Part shown: in pieces, positions 27,152 through 35,572 of the stretch
Numbering within the stretch: position 1 is the stretch's first letter
How the letters are laid out: the number at the start of each line of letters is the position of its first letter
Assembly (NCBI RefSeq): GCF_030385785.1
Contig: NZ_JAUEDK010000005.1
Coordinates: 62,001 to 126,000, forward strand
DNA: 64,000 nt
Direction: 5' to 3'
Origin: Crenobacter oryzisoli
Lineage (GTDB): Bacteria; Pseudomonadota; Gammaproteobacteria; Burkholderiales; Chromobacteriaceae
Program-made: the position numbers and the translations under genes
Notes under the pieces: generated by a model
What the model was told of the DNA's origin: nothing
The model's database searches: none
What the model saw: the letters and a program-made list of their open reading frames with translations, nothing else

Positions 27152-27177
27152 GTAAACCGGGGTTAGCAAACTGTAAA
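27152..27177. promoter_or_regulatory. Candidate CpxR-type binding half-sites
   Basis: Two GTAAA pentamers at 27152-27156 and 27173-27177 in the divergent promoter region are 21 bases apart start to start, two helical turns. The enteric CpxR box is GTAAA-N5-GTAAA (10-base repeat), so this is suggestive only. Confidence 0.3.
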
Positions 27178-27289
27178 GATTGCGAAAATCCCCGCTGCAG
27201 CCACCTTCACACTGTCTGTGGCCGGTATCATCGCCCTATCTGATTGAAGCGTCGCAATCGATGCGGCGCATGCCACGAGGAGAACGAAG

Positions 27290-27976
27290 GTGCGTGTCCT
27301 ACTGGTCGACGACGATGCCGAACTGGTTTCAATGCTGAGCGATTATCTGCGCTCGGAGGGCTTCGAGGTCGACAGCGCCAGCGACGGAGAAAGCGGCGCG
27401 GCAGCCGCGCTGACAGGCCAATACGCGCTGGTGGTACTCGACGTGATGATGCCGCGGGTCGGTGGGCTGGAGGCGCTACGGCAGATCCGCCAGCACAGCC
27501 GCGTGCCGGTGCTGATGCTGACCGCCAAAGGCGACGATATCGATCGCATCATCGGGCTGGAGCTGGGCGCGGACGACTACGTGCCCAAGCCCTGCCTGCC
27601 GCGCGAATTGGTCGCACGGCTACGCGCGATCCTGCGCCGCACCACCAGTCAGGCCGAACCAACCTCGTCGAACCAGCCACTCACCGCCGGTGAGCTGACG
27701 CTGTTCCCGGACCGGCACCGGGTCGAGTGGCGCGGCAGCCCGGTCGAACTGACCAATGCCGAGTTTCAGCTGCTAGCTGCACTGTTGCGCGCCGGCGGCC
27801 GTGTACTGAGTAAGCAGGAACTGAGCGAACAGGCACTGGGCCGGCCACATACCCGCTACGACCGCAGCGTCGACGTGCATATGAGCAATATCCGCCAGAA
27901 GCTCGGTGCAGGCTCGGGCCCCCATGCGCCGATCCTAACCGTGCGCGGGGTCGGCTACCGGATCATCCTGGAATGA
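27290..27976 (+). CDS. Two-component response regulator, CpxR-like (OmpR family)
   Basis: A 228-residue response regulator: receiver domain with acidic pocket VDDDAE and phospho-acceptor D51 (VVLDVMMPRVGG), the conserved K100 (YVPKPC), and a C-terminal winged helix of the OmpR/PhoB type ending in VRGVGYRI. The start is GTG with GAGGAG upstream. It is followed after 61 bases by its sensor kinase. The divergent Spy-like gene and general similarity point to a CpxR-like envelope-stress system, but RR subfamilies are hard to separate by eye. Confidence 0.9.
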   Translation: MRVLLVDDDAELVSMLSDYLRSEGFEVDSASDGESGAAAALTGQYALVVLDVMMPRVGGLEALRQIRQHSRVPVLMLTAKGDDIDRIIGLELGADDYVPKPCLPRELVARLRAILRRTTSQAEPTSSNQPLTAGELTLFPDRHRVEWRGSPVELTNAEFQLLAALLRAGGRVLSKQELSEQALGRPHTRYDRSVDVHMSNIRQKLGAGSGPHAPILTVRGVGYRIILE

Positions 27977-28037
27977 CGCGTCACCCCCTGGCTCCTCCGC
28001 CCTCATCCCCGGCAACCCATTACCGAGGACACTGATC

Positions 28038-29435
28038 GTGGGCCGCTTATTCTGGAAGATCCTGTTCGGGTTCTGGTTGACCCTGCTGACCGTGGCGCTG
28101 ATCAGCGGCACGCTGTCCTACTTGTACGTGTCAAACCGCTTGAGTCGCATGGCCGACGTGGCGGGGGGCCCACGTGCCGCCGTCACCAGCTCGGCAGCGG
28201 CGGCGGCCTTGCACTACGGCGGGCTGCCTGAGTTGAATTCGATGCTCGACGCCTGGCCACCGTTCGTGCGAGATCATTTGCGGGTGGTCGATGCACAGGG
28301 CCGCGACGCATTTGGCCTGTCGGTGCCTCCGGCCTCGCTGGCCGAAGCCCGTCGCCGGGCCTCCCAGGAAGGCGAACCGCCGAAAGAGCGCAGCGTGCAG
28401 ACCGCTCTCACCCCAGCTGGTCAACGCTATCTGGTGTTCATACTGGCCGAGGGGCCAATGCCTCACCCACTGGCCGGCAGCAACCACCTACACCCGCCGG
28501 CGCCGCTGTGGCCCGGCCCGCCGTTCGGCACGATACTCATCGTCTCGCTAGGCAGCTTGCTGTTCAGCGCCGTGCTCGCCTGGTATCTGACCCGGCCATT
28601 GCGCCTCTTGAGCGGCGCATTCACCCGGCTTGCCGATGGCGACCTCGAGACCCGCGTCGCGCCGGCAATCGGTCGGCGCCGCGACGAGATCGCCGACCTC
28701 GGTCACGACTTCGACCGGATGGCCGAACGACTGAAAGCGCTGGTCACCGCGCAGCGCCAGCTCTTGCATGATGTCTCGCACGAGCTGCGCTCCCCGCTCG
28801 GTCGCCTGCAGGTCGCGGTTGGACTGGCTCGCCAGCAGCCGGACAAGCTCGACGCCTCGCTCGACCGAGTCGAGCGGGAGGCCGGACGACTCGACCAGCT
28901 GGTCGGAGAAATCCTGACGTTGTCGCAGCTGGAGGCGAGCAAGCCGACCGAGTCGGACGAGTTCTTCGACCTGATCGAACTGCTGCACAGCATCGTCGAC
29001 GACGCGCGTTTCGAGGCCGCCGGACGAGCGATCTCGATCGACTTCGCTCCGGCCGGACGCGAAGCGCTGATGCGCGGGCGCGCCGAACTGCTGCACCGCG
29101 CGCTGGAAAATATCGTACGCAATGCGCTGAAGCATTCCCCAACGGGCCGGACTATCGACATCGACCTGCTCTGCGACGTTGATCAGGCCATCGTCCGCGT
29201 CCGCGTCAGCGACCGCGGTCCGGGTGTTGACCCGGGCCAGCTTGCGGCGATGTTCGAGCCCTTCGTGCAGCTGGACACCAGCCGCACCACGCCTGGCTGG
29301 GGCCTCGGCCTGGCAATCGCTCAGCGTGCCATCACGGCGCATCACGGCACGGTCAGCGCCGCCAACCGCCCGGGTGGCGGGCTCACCGTCAGTGTCACGC
29401 TACCATTGCAGCCGGCACTGCCCGACACCGACTGA
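28038..29435 (+). CDS. Sensor histidine kinase, CpxA-like
   Basis: A 465-residue membrane kinase: first membrane helix at about residues 8-30, a periplasmic sensing loop (31-163), a second helix (164-184), HAMP (about 185-235), the phospho-acceptor H248 in HDVSHELRSPL, and a GHKL ATPase with NIVRNALKHSP (N box), DRGPGVDPG (G1) and GWGLGLAI (G2). The HDVSHELRSPL H-box and cpxP-like neighbour fit CpxA. It pairs with the preceding regulator, with which it is probably co-transcribed. GTG start with GAGGA upstream. Confidence 0.9.
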   Translation: MGRLFWKILFGFWLTLLTVALISGTLSYLYVSNRLSRMADVAGGPRAAVTSSAAAAALHYGGLPELNSMLDAWPPFVRDHLRVVDAQGRDAFGLSVPPASLAEARRRASQEGEPPKERSVQTALTPAGQRYLVFILAEGPMPHPLAGSNHLHPPAPLWPGPPFGTILIVSLGSLLFSAVLAWYLTRPLRLLSGAFTRLADGDLETRVAPAIGRRRDEIADLGHDFDRMAERLKALVTAQRQLLHDVSHELRSPLGRLQVAVGLARQQPDKLDASLDRVEREAGRLDQLVGEILTLSQLEASKPTESDEFFDLIELLHSIVDDARFEAAGRAISIDFAPAGREALMRGRAELLHRALENIVRNALKHSPTGRTIDIDLLCDVDQAIVRVRVSDRGPGVDPGQLAAMFEPFVQLDTSRTTPGWGLGLAIAQRAITAHHGTVSAANRPGGGLTVSVTLPLQPALPDTD

Positions 29436-29552
29436 GAACCGCTGACATAGCGCTCCTGACGTTGTTGCACTGCTTTGCTGTACGACTTTGTACTGGCGGC
29501 GAAAATACGCCTGGTCAGAACCGCTGCGCGGGGCTTTGTCAGTAGCGCTATC

Positions 29553-30494
29553 TCAGCCGGCCACGGTCGCGGCCAAGCTGACCAACCCGCTCTTCATCGC
29601 TTCCGGCTCGACCCGGTGACGCGCCAGCAGCCAGTCGTGCATCAACATCGCCGCCGCGCTCGCCTTATCGGCTGGCGGGCGCGCCAGCGCATAGCCGCAA
29701 CCAGTCAACAGCAGCTGGTCGAAAGGCGCCAGCACCGCGCCGTGCGCCAGCTCGTCCTTCAACAGCGTCACGTCGGCGATCGACACGCCGAAGCCCTGCA
29801 GCGCCGCACTCATCGCCTGGTCGAGCGTCTCGAAGATCTGCCCCGACGCCACTCCAATTTCGCTCGCTCCCACTGCCTCCAGCCACTGCGTCCAGTCACG
29901 CTTGTCGCGCGATGGGTGCAGCAGCGGGTAATGCGTCAGCGCGCTGGGAGTGGTCAGCGGCACGCCGACCTGTTCGGACAACGCCGGGGTCAGCACCGGG
30001 GTCAACTGCTCGATAAATAGCGGGGTCAGGCTCAGGTTGGCCGAAGGCAGCGGCACGAACACCACCGCCAAGTCGAACGGCTCGCGCGCGAAGTTGATGT
30101 CGTGCGCGTGAGCACTGGTCACTTCCACCTCGATCTCCGGATGCTCGCGCGCAAACTCGCGCACCTCGCCCAACAGCCAGCGCGACGCACAGGATGGCGC
30201 CTTCAACCGCAGCCGGTTCTTCACGCTGCGCCCAGTCGCCTCCAACCCCTTCTCTAGCGTAGCCAGCGCCCGCGTCACATAGGGCAGCAACACCTCACCC
30301 TGTGCCGACAGCGTCAGTTTGCGCACCTGGCGGTGGAACAACGGGTAGCCCAGCTGCGTTTCGAGCTGGCTGATCTGCTTGCTGACTGCGCTTTGCGTGA
30401 TAAACAGCTCCTCCGCGGCACGGGTGAAGCTGAGGGTGCGCGCGGCCACCTCGAATACCTGTAGCGCATAGAGCGGCAATACCGGTCGTGCCAT
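29553..30494 (-). CDS. LysR-family transcriptional regulator
   Basis: A 313-residue regulator. The N-terminal winged HTH (residues about 6-65) contains RTLSFTRAAEELFITQSAVSKQ, typical of the GcvA-like LysR subgroup, followed by the effector-binding domain. The ATG at 30494 is preceded by CAGGA; upstream in-frame ATGs belong to an unlikely extension. It is divergent from the aminotransferase gene, the usual arrangement for a LysR regulator and its target, and the 126-base gap would hold the shared operators. It has a TTGGCCGAA repeat in the coding region. Confidence 0.92.
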   Translation of the reverse strand: MARPVLPLYALQVFEVAARTLSFTRAAEELFITQSAVSKQISQLETQLGYPLFHRQVRKLTLSAQGEVLLPYVTRALATLEKGLEATGRSVKNRLRLKAPSCASRWLLGEVREFAREHPEIEVEVTSAHAHDINFAREPFDLAVVFVPLPSANLSLTPLFIEQLTPVLTPALSEQVGVPLTTPSALTHYPLLHPSRDKRDWTQWLEAVGASEIGVASGQIFETLDQAMSAALQGFGVSIADVTLLKDELAHGAVLAPFDQLLLTGCGYALARPPADKASAAAMLMHDWLLARHRVEPEAMKSGLVSLAATVAG

Positions 30495-30620
30495 GATCTG
30501 ATCCTGAGAAAAACTCATGCATACGATGCCGATAATTCGTTTGCCGCACAAGTGGCAGGACTCGTTAAATGCGCCTAACCGCGCACGATCTGCGCCCCCA
30601 ACGCCACCGAGGATTTCGCG

Positions 30621-31772
30621 ATGAGCACACCCACCCTGCGCTCCAAACTGCCGGCCGTCGGCACCACGATCTTCACCGTGATCGGCCAGCTCTCCGCCCA
30701 GTACAAGGCGATCAACCTGTCGCAAGGTGCGCCGAACTTCCCCTGCGACCCGGCGCTGATCCGCTACGCACACGAGGCGATGCTGGCCGGCCACAACCAG
30801 TACGCGCCGATGACTGGCCTACCGGCACTGCGCGAGGCACTGGCCGCCAAGGCCGAGGCGCTGTACGGCCACACCTACGACCCGGCCGACGAGGTCACCG
30901 TGATGGCCAGCGCCAGCGAGGCGCTGTTCTCGGCGGTTACCGCGCTGGTGCATCCGGGCGATGAAGTGATCATCTTCGAGCCGGCCTTCGACAGCTATGC
31001 CCCGATGGTCGAGCTGCAGGGCGCCATAGTGGTGCCGGTGAAGCTGAACGCCCCCGAGTTCGCCATCCCCTGGGACGAGGTCGCTGCCAAGATCAGCCCA
31101 CGCACCCGGATGATCGTGCTCAACACCCCGCACAACCCGACCGGCACGGTGCTCGGCGAGGCCGACATCGCCGCACTGACCCGGCTGACCGACAACACCG
31201 ACATCGTCATTCTGTCCGACGAGGTGTACGAGCACGTGGTATTCGACGGCCAGCTGCACCACGGCATGAGCCGCCATCCGAAGCTCGCCGAACGCGCAGT
31301 GGTGGTCGGCTCCTTCGGCAAGACCTTCCACGTCACCGGCTGGCGGGTGGGCTTCTGCATGGCGCCGGCCGCGCTGATGGACGAGGTGCGCAAGGTGCAC
31401 CAGTTTGCGATGTTCGCCGCCGACACGCCGATGCAGCACGCGCTGGCCAAGATCATGCAGCAACCGGACAACTACCTGGGCCTCGCGGCGTTCTATCAAC
31501 AGAAACGCGACCTGCTGGTCGATGCGCTGAAGGACTCGCGGCTGAAGCTGCACCCGTCGGCAGGCAGCTTCTTCCTGCTCGCCGAGTTCGGCCACTTGAG
31601 CGACGAGACCGACAGCCAGTTCGTGCAGCGGCTGATCCGCGAGCACGGCGTATCGACGATCCCGGTGTCGGCCTTCTATAGCGACGGCACCGACGCGCGG
31701 GTGATCCGTCTGTCGTTCGCCAAGGACGACGCAACGCTGCTGGCCGCGGCCGAGCGGCTGTGCCGGGTGTGA
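30621..31772 (+). CDS. PLP-dependent methionine aminotransferase (YbdL-like)
   Basis: A 383-residue class I/II aminotransferase. The substrate and PLP sites read NTPHNPTGTV, the aldimine Lys is K234 in GSFGKTFHVTGWRVG, and the arrangement of GAPNFPCD near the N-terminus is typical of YbdL. YbdL prefers methionine, histidine and phenylalanine. GAGGA precedes the ATG. The next gene encodes an omega-amidase-like protein, and such pairs carry out glutamine-driven transamination of the methionine keto acid; the same role is inferred. It starts 126 bases from the divergent LysR gene. Confidence 0.88.
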   Translation: MSTPTLRSKLPAVGTTIFTVIGQLSAQYKAINLSQGAPNFPCDPALIRYAHEAMLAGHNQYAPMTGLPALREALAAKAEALYGHTYDPADEVTVMASASEALFSAVTALVHPGDEVIIFEPAFDSYAPMVELQGAIVVPVKLNAPEFAIPWDEVAAKISPRTRMIVLNTPHNPTGTVLGEADIAALTRLTDNTDIVILSDEVYEHVVFDGQLHHGMSRHPKLAERAVVVGSFGKTFHVTGWRVGFCMAPAALMDEVRKVHQFAMFAADTPMQHALAKIMQQPDNYLGLAAFYQQKRDLLVDALKDSRLKLHPSAGSFFLLAEFGHLSDETDSQFVQRLIREHGVSTIPVSAFYSDGTDARVIRLSFAKDDATLLAAAERLCRV

Positions 31773-31783
31773 GGAGCATGACG

Positions 31784-32614
31784 ATGAGCCAAGCCGTCAC
31801 CCACCTCACCGCCGCTGCGATCCAGATGGTCTCCGGCGGCGACCTGTCAGCCAACCTGGCCACTGCCCGCCGCCTCGTGCGCGACGCGGCGCTGGCCGGC
31901 GCCGAGCTGGTCGCGCTGCCCGAATACTTCTACCTGATGCCCGAGGACGAGACCGAACGCGTCGCCCTGGCCGAACCGGCCGGCGGCGGCCGCTTCGAGG
32001 CCTTTCTGTCCGAGCTCGCCCGCGAATTCGGCATCTGGTTGCTCGGCGGCACCATCCCCACCCAGAGCAACGAGCCGGGCAAGATGTACAACAGCAGCCT
32101 GCTGTTCGGGCCGGACGGCATCTGCCGCCAGCGCTACCACAAGATGCACCTGTTCGGCTTCGACAACGGCGTCGAACACTACCAGGAATCGGCGACGATG
32201 AGCGCCGGCGACTTGGTCGCCAGCGCATACACCCCGTGGGGGGCGCTGCGCATGTCGGTCTGCTACGACCTGCGCTTTCCGGAACTGTACCGTCAGGCAC
32301 CGGCGCCGGTCTTGCTGACCGCACCGGCCGCGTTCACCTACGCCACCGGCGAGAAGCACTGGGAGCTGCTGTTGCGCGCCCGTGCCGTCGAGAACCTGGC
32401 CTTCATGATCGCTCCGGGCCAAGGCGGCCACCATCCCGGTGGCCGGCGCACCTGGGGACACAGTATGATCGTCGACCCCTGGGGCGACGTTCTGGCCTGC
32501 CATGCCGAAGGGGAAGGCATGGCCCTGGCCAAGCTCGACCTGGTTTACCAGGCCGAGCTGCGGCAACGTCTGCCAGCCCTGCAACACCGCCGGCTGTTCA
32601 ACACCGATGCATGA
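31784..32614 (+). CDS. Carbon-nitrogen hydrolase, omega-amidase-like (Nit1/Nit2)
   Basis: A 276-residue nitrilase-superfamily amidase. The Glu-Lys-Cys triad is clear: Glu in LPEYFYL, Lys in YHKMHLFGFD and C160 in SVCYDLRFPELYR. Family members of this type hydrolyse alpha-ketoglutaramate, and some act on deaminated glutathione. The start at 31784 lies seven bases after GAGGAG; the ATG at 31778 is too close to it. It follows the aminotransferase after 11 bases, so the pair is probably one operon completing the glutamine transaminase pathway (inference). Confidence 0.88.
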   Translation: MSQAVTHLTAAAIQMVSGGDLSANLATARRLVRDAALAGAELVALPEYFYLMPEDETERVALAEPAGGGRFEAFLSELAREFGIWLLGGTIPTQSNEPGKMYNSSLLFGPDGICRQRYHKMHLFGFDNGVEHYQESATMSAGDLVASAYTPWGALRMSVCYDLRFPELYRQAPAPVLLTAPAAFTYATGEKHWELLLRARAVENLAFMIAPGQGGHHPGGRRTWGHSMIVDPWGDVLACHAEGEGMALAKLDLVYQAELRQRLPALQHRRLFNTDA

Positions 32615-32676
32615 CTGATAGATAACTACAACCCCACAACACATCCTGTACGTCTACATATCGAGAAGGAATTGCC

Positions 32677-33450
32677 ATGAACCGCCGTACCCTGTGTGCC
32701 GCCCTCGCCTGCCTCGCCCTGCCGCTGACCGGTCATGCTGCCGAGCCCCTGCGCATCGCCGCCGACGCCACTTACCCGCCGTTCGAGTACACCGACGCCA
32801 GCGGCGCGGTGGTTGGCTTCGACATCGACGTGACCCGTGCCGCCTGCGCCGAGATGAAGACCGAGTGCGTGCTGGTCAACCAGCCGTGGGATGGCCTGAT
32901 CCCAGGCGTGCAGGCCCGCAAGTACGACGCGGTGGTCGGCATGAACATCTCGGCCGAGCGCCTGAAGGTGGTGTCGTTCAGCCAGCCGTTCTACTACATG
33001 TACAACAACTTTGTCGGCCACGTCGGCACCAAGCCGGACGTATCGCCGGTCGCGCTGAAGGGTAAGATCATCGCGGTGCAGCGCGGCTCCACCCAGGACC
33101 GCTTCATCACCGACACCTACGGCAAGACCGCCACTATCAAGCGCTACGTCAACGCCCAGGATCCGATGATGGAAATGGCCAACGGCCGTGCCGACTTCAC
33201 CTTCGGCAACACCGCGCAACTGAAGCGCGGCTTCCTCGACACCCCGAAAGGCCAGGGCTTCGGCTTTATCGGCCCGACCTTCGACGGCCGCAAGGATAAA
33301 GTGCTGGGCGAAGGCCTGGCCTTCGTGGTGCGCAAGGACAACACCGACCTGGCCAACCGCTTTAGCCAGGCCATTGCCGCACTGAAACAGAAGGGCGTAA
33401 TCAAGCAACTGGCCGCCAAGCACAATCTCACCGGCCTGATCGGCGAATAA
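32677..33450 (+). CDS. Amino-acid ABC transporter periplasmic binding protein
   Basis: A 257-residue exported protein (signal peptide residues 1-21, ending GHAAEP) of the SBP_bac_3 family. The N-lobe motif IAADATYPPFEYTDASGAVVGFDIDV and the hinge GKIIAVQRGSTQDRF are typical of lysine/arginine/ornithine or polar amino-acid binding proteins. No permease or ATPase genes are adjacent, so it must work with partners encoded elsewhere, or be an orphan. GAGAAGGA precedes the ATG. A hairpin follows. Confidence 0.92.
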   Translation: MNRRTLCAALACLALPLTGHAAEPLRIAADATYPPFEYTDASGAVVGFDIDVTRAACAEMKTECVLVNQPWDGLIPGVQARKYDAVVGMNISAERLKVVSFSQPFYYMYNNFVGHVGTKPDVSPVALKGKIIAVQRGSTQDRFITDTYGKTATIKRYVNAQDPMMEMANGRADFTFGNTAQLKRGFLDTPKGQGFGFIGPTFDGRKDKVLGEGLAFVVRKDNTDLANRFSQAIAALKQKGVIKQLAAKHNLTGLIGE

Positions 33451-33465
33451 GCCCCTCCTGACGGC

Positions 33466-33509
33466 CCGGCCTCTCACGCTGCCCTTAGGGGCGGCCGGGG
33501 CCGGGCCGC
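33466..33509. terminator. GC-rich hairpin after the binding-protein gene
   Basis: GGCCCGGCC (from about 33465) pairs with GGCCGGGCC near 33500, with a loop of about 25 bases. It lacks a strong T-run; position suggests a terminator or mRNA stabiliser. Confidence 0.4.
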
Positions 33510-33558
33510 TCTCATTTCTGCTCGCCCCTCTTCCCGCGATTTCTAACGGATAGACGAC

Positions 33559-34941
33559 ATGGACTCTTTGATTAGCACGCTGCGCACGGCCCTCGGCGAC
33601 GACTCGGTCCTCACCGGAGAGAGATTGGCCGAACGGGCCCGCTCGTTCTGGGATCCGCGCCCGCTCGAAGGCCGCGCGCTGCTGTTGCCGCGCGACACCG
33701 CCGCGGTATCGGCTGCGCTGCGCCTGTGCCACGAGGCGCGCCAGCCTGTGATCCCGCTCGGCGGCGGCACCAACATCGCCAATGCCACCGCCAGCGGCGA
33801 GAACGACGTGCTGATCTCTTTGGAACGCATGCGCGGCATCGGCCCGGTCGATCTGGCCCAGCAGACAGTAACGGTGGAGGCCGGCGCGCCGCTGGAGACG
33901 GTACAGGAGCACGCCGCCGCCGCGGGCCTGAAGGTGCCGGTCGACCTGGGTGCCCGCGGCAGCTGTACCATCGGCGGCATGATCGCCTGCAACGCCGGCG
34001 GCAACCAGGTGCTGCGCTACGGCATGACCCGCGACATGGTGCTGGGCCTGGAGGCGGTGCTGGCCGACGGCACCGTGCTGAACGGTCTGACGCCGTACCT
34101 GAAGAACAACACCGGCTATGACTTGAAACAGTGGTTCGTCGGCTCGGAAGGCACACTCGGCATCGTCACCCGTGCAGTGCTGCACCTCTACCCGGCACCA
34201 CGCTCGCGCCACACCGCGCTGTTGGCGGTCGACGACTTCGCCGCCATCGCCCCACTGCTGCTGCGGCTGCGCGCCCGCCTCGGCGGCCTCTTGACCAGTT
34301 TCGAGGGCATGTGGCAGAGCTTCTACGAACTCAACAGCGGCGAGCACGCTACGGCCTTGCCGATCTTCGATGCAGCACCGCCGTGGAGTGTGCTGCTCGA
34401 GATCGAGGGCCAAGACGCGGAAGCCGATGGCGCACTGTTCGAGCAGACGCTGGCCGAAGTCTGGGAGGCCGGCGGCCTCGCCGACGCGGTGATCGCAGGC
34501 AGCGAAGCGGACCGGCTGGCGATGTGGGCGATCCGCGAGGGCTGCGAGGCCGAAACCAAGCTATATGCCCGCACCGACCAGTTTGACATCAGCCTGGCGA
34601 TGGACGCGATGCTGCCGTGCACCGAAGCGATCCGCAGCGCGCTTACCGAGCTGGCACTGGACAGCGACCTGCACGTGTTCGGCCATCTGGGCGACGGCAA
34701 CCTGCACCTCGTGGTCGGCCATCGCCGCGGCGAAATCGATTCGGCCCACGTCAAACAGCTGGTCTACCAGCGGGTGGCCGAATGGCGCGGCTCGGTGTCG
34801 GCCGAACACGGCATCGGCCTCGACAAGAAGGCCTACCTGCCGCTGTCGCGCAGCACCGCCGAGATCCAGGCAATGCGCGCGATCAAGCAAGCGCTAGACC
34901 CGCACGGCATCCTCAACCCCGGCAAGATCTTCGACCTGTAG
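33559..34941 (+). CDS. FAD-linked D-2-hydroxyacid dehydrogenase (GlcD/D2HGDH-like)
   Basis: A 460-residue FAD-binding enzyme. The PCMH FAD domain reads VIPLGGGTNIANATAS, DLGARGSCTIGGMIACNAGGNQVLRYG and GSEGTLGIVTRAVLHLYP; the C-terminal domain has HLGDGNLHLVVG, SAEHGIGLDKKAYL and LDPHGILNPGKIF, with the His-rich metal-binding region. The set fits D-2-hydroxyglutarate or D-lactate/glycolate dehydrogenases, which pass electrons to quinone or ETF; the substrate cannot be fixed here. A terminator follows. Confidence 0.88.
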   Translation: MDSLISTLRTALGDDSVLTGERLAERARSFWDPRPLEGRALLLPRDTAAVSAALRLCHEARQPVIPLGGGTNIANATASGENDVLISLERMRGIGPVDLAQQTVTVEAGAPLETVQEHAAAAGLKVPVDLGARGSCTIGGMIACNAGGNQVLRYGMTRDMVLGLEAVLADGTVLNGLTPYLKNNTGYDLKQWFVGSEGTLGIVTRAVLHLYPAPRSRHTALLAVDDFAAIAPLLLRLRARLGGLLTSFEGMWQSFYELNSGEHATALPIFDAAPPWSVLLEIEGQDAEADGALFEQTLAEVWEAGGLADAVIAGSEADRLAMWAIREGCEAETKLYARTDQFDISLAMDAMLPCTEAIRSALTELALDSDLHVFGHLGDGNLHLVVGHRRGEIDSAHVKQLVYQRVAEWRGSVSAEHGIGLDKKAYLPLSRSTAEIQAMRAIKQALDPHGILNPGKIFDL

Positions 34942-35007
34942 CCCCTTTCCGGCCGCCGTCAGCACCTGTCACTCGCCAAGTCCCGCCGACAAGCGCCAGT
35001 AGCCCAA

Positions 35008-35037
35008 ACAAAAAAACCCGCCTTCTGGCGGGTTTTG
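35008..35037. terminator. Bidirectional terminator before the VOC protein gene
   Basis: AAAACCCGCC and GGCGGGTTTT (about 35013-35036) around a 4-base loop, with A- and T-runs on either side. It serves the dehydrogenase gene and the convergent VOC gene. Confidence 0.85.
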
Positions 35038-35054
35038 TCGTTGGCCGGACCGAA

Positions 35055-35495
35055 TCAGACGCGTGCCTTGAACTTCAGCTTGCCTGCCAGCCAAGTGTGA
35101 TCGTAGCTGATGATCTCGAACGGATTGCCATGCGGATCAACAAAGGAGATAGCGCAGAAGAAGCCATGATCGGCCACCGAATCGCGTGCGATGGTCAGAC
35201 CTTCACGGTTGGCGACACGCTCGCCGGCCAACTGGTCGATCCACTCGAGAAAATCCTGCCCGCTGACCACAAAGGCGATCGTCCCGGAATCGTCATTGGG
35301 GACGGAGGTCTCGCTCAGTGCAATGCGCACCGAACCACTCTGGTTGGCCAACATGGTCACACCATGCGGAGCGTCATTCATCTGGTGGTAGCGGGTATCC
35401 GGCACCATGTTCAGTACTCGCTCATACCAGGCGATTGCTTTTGGTATATCGCTTACCTTGACATGGATATGGTCGATTTTTCCTAGCGAAAGCAT
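35055..35495 (-). CDS. VOC-family (glyoxalase-like) protein
   Basis: A 146-residue vicinal-oxygen-chelate protein. The start IDHIHVKVSDIPKAIAWYERVLN is the first beta-alpha-beta repeat with the metal-ligand His, and the second repeat FFCAISFVDPHGNPFEIISYDH supplies the later Glu and His. Function could be glyoxalase, dioxygenase or resistance; no neighbour decides it. GAGGA precedes the ATG. Confidence 0.85.
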   Translation of the reverse strand: MLSLGKIDHIHVKVSDIPKAIAWYERVLNMVPDTRYHQMNDAPHGVTMLANQSGSVRIALSETSVPNDDSGTIAFVVSGQDFLEWIDQLAGERVANREGLTIARDSVADHGFFCAISFVDPHGNPFEIISYDHTWLAGKLKFKARV

Positions 35496-35572
35496 TCGTT
35501 CCTCGTAATTTCCAGACGCCGGCGCAACACCGCGTTTAAATACTCATTACTGTAAAGGATAGCGGTATTTCA

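Noticed and set aside
32626-34413. A 595-codon minus-strand frame over the binding protein and dehydrogenase genes
   Set aside because: Spans two well-supported plus-strand genes and their gap; no family resemblance.
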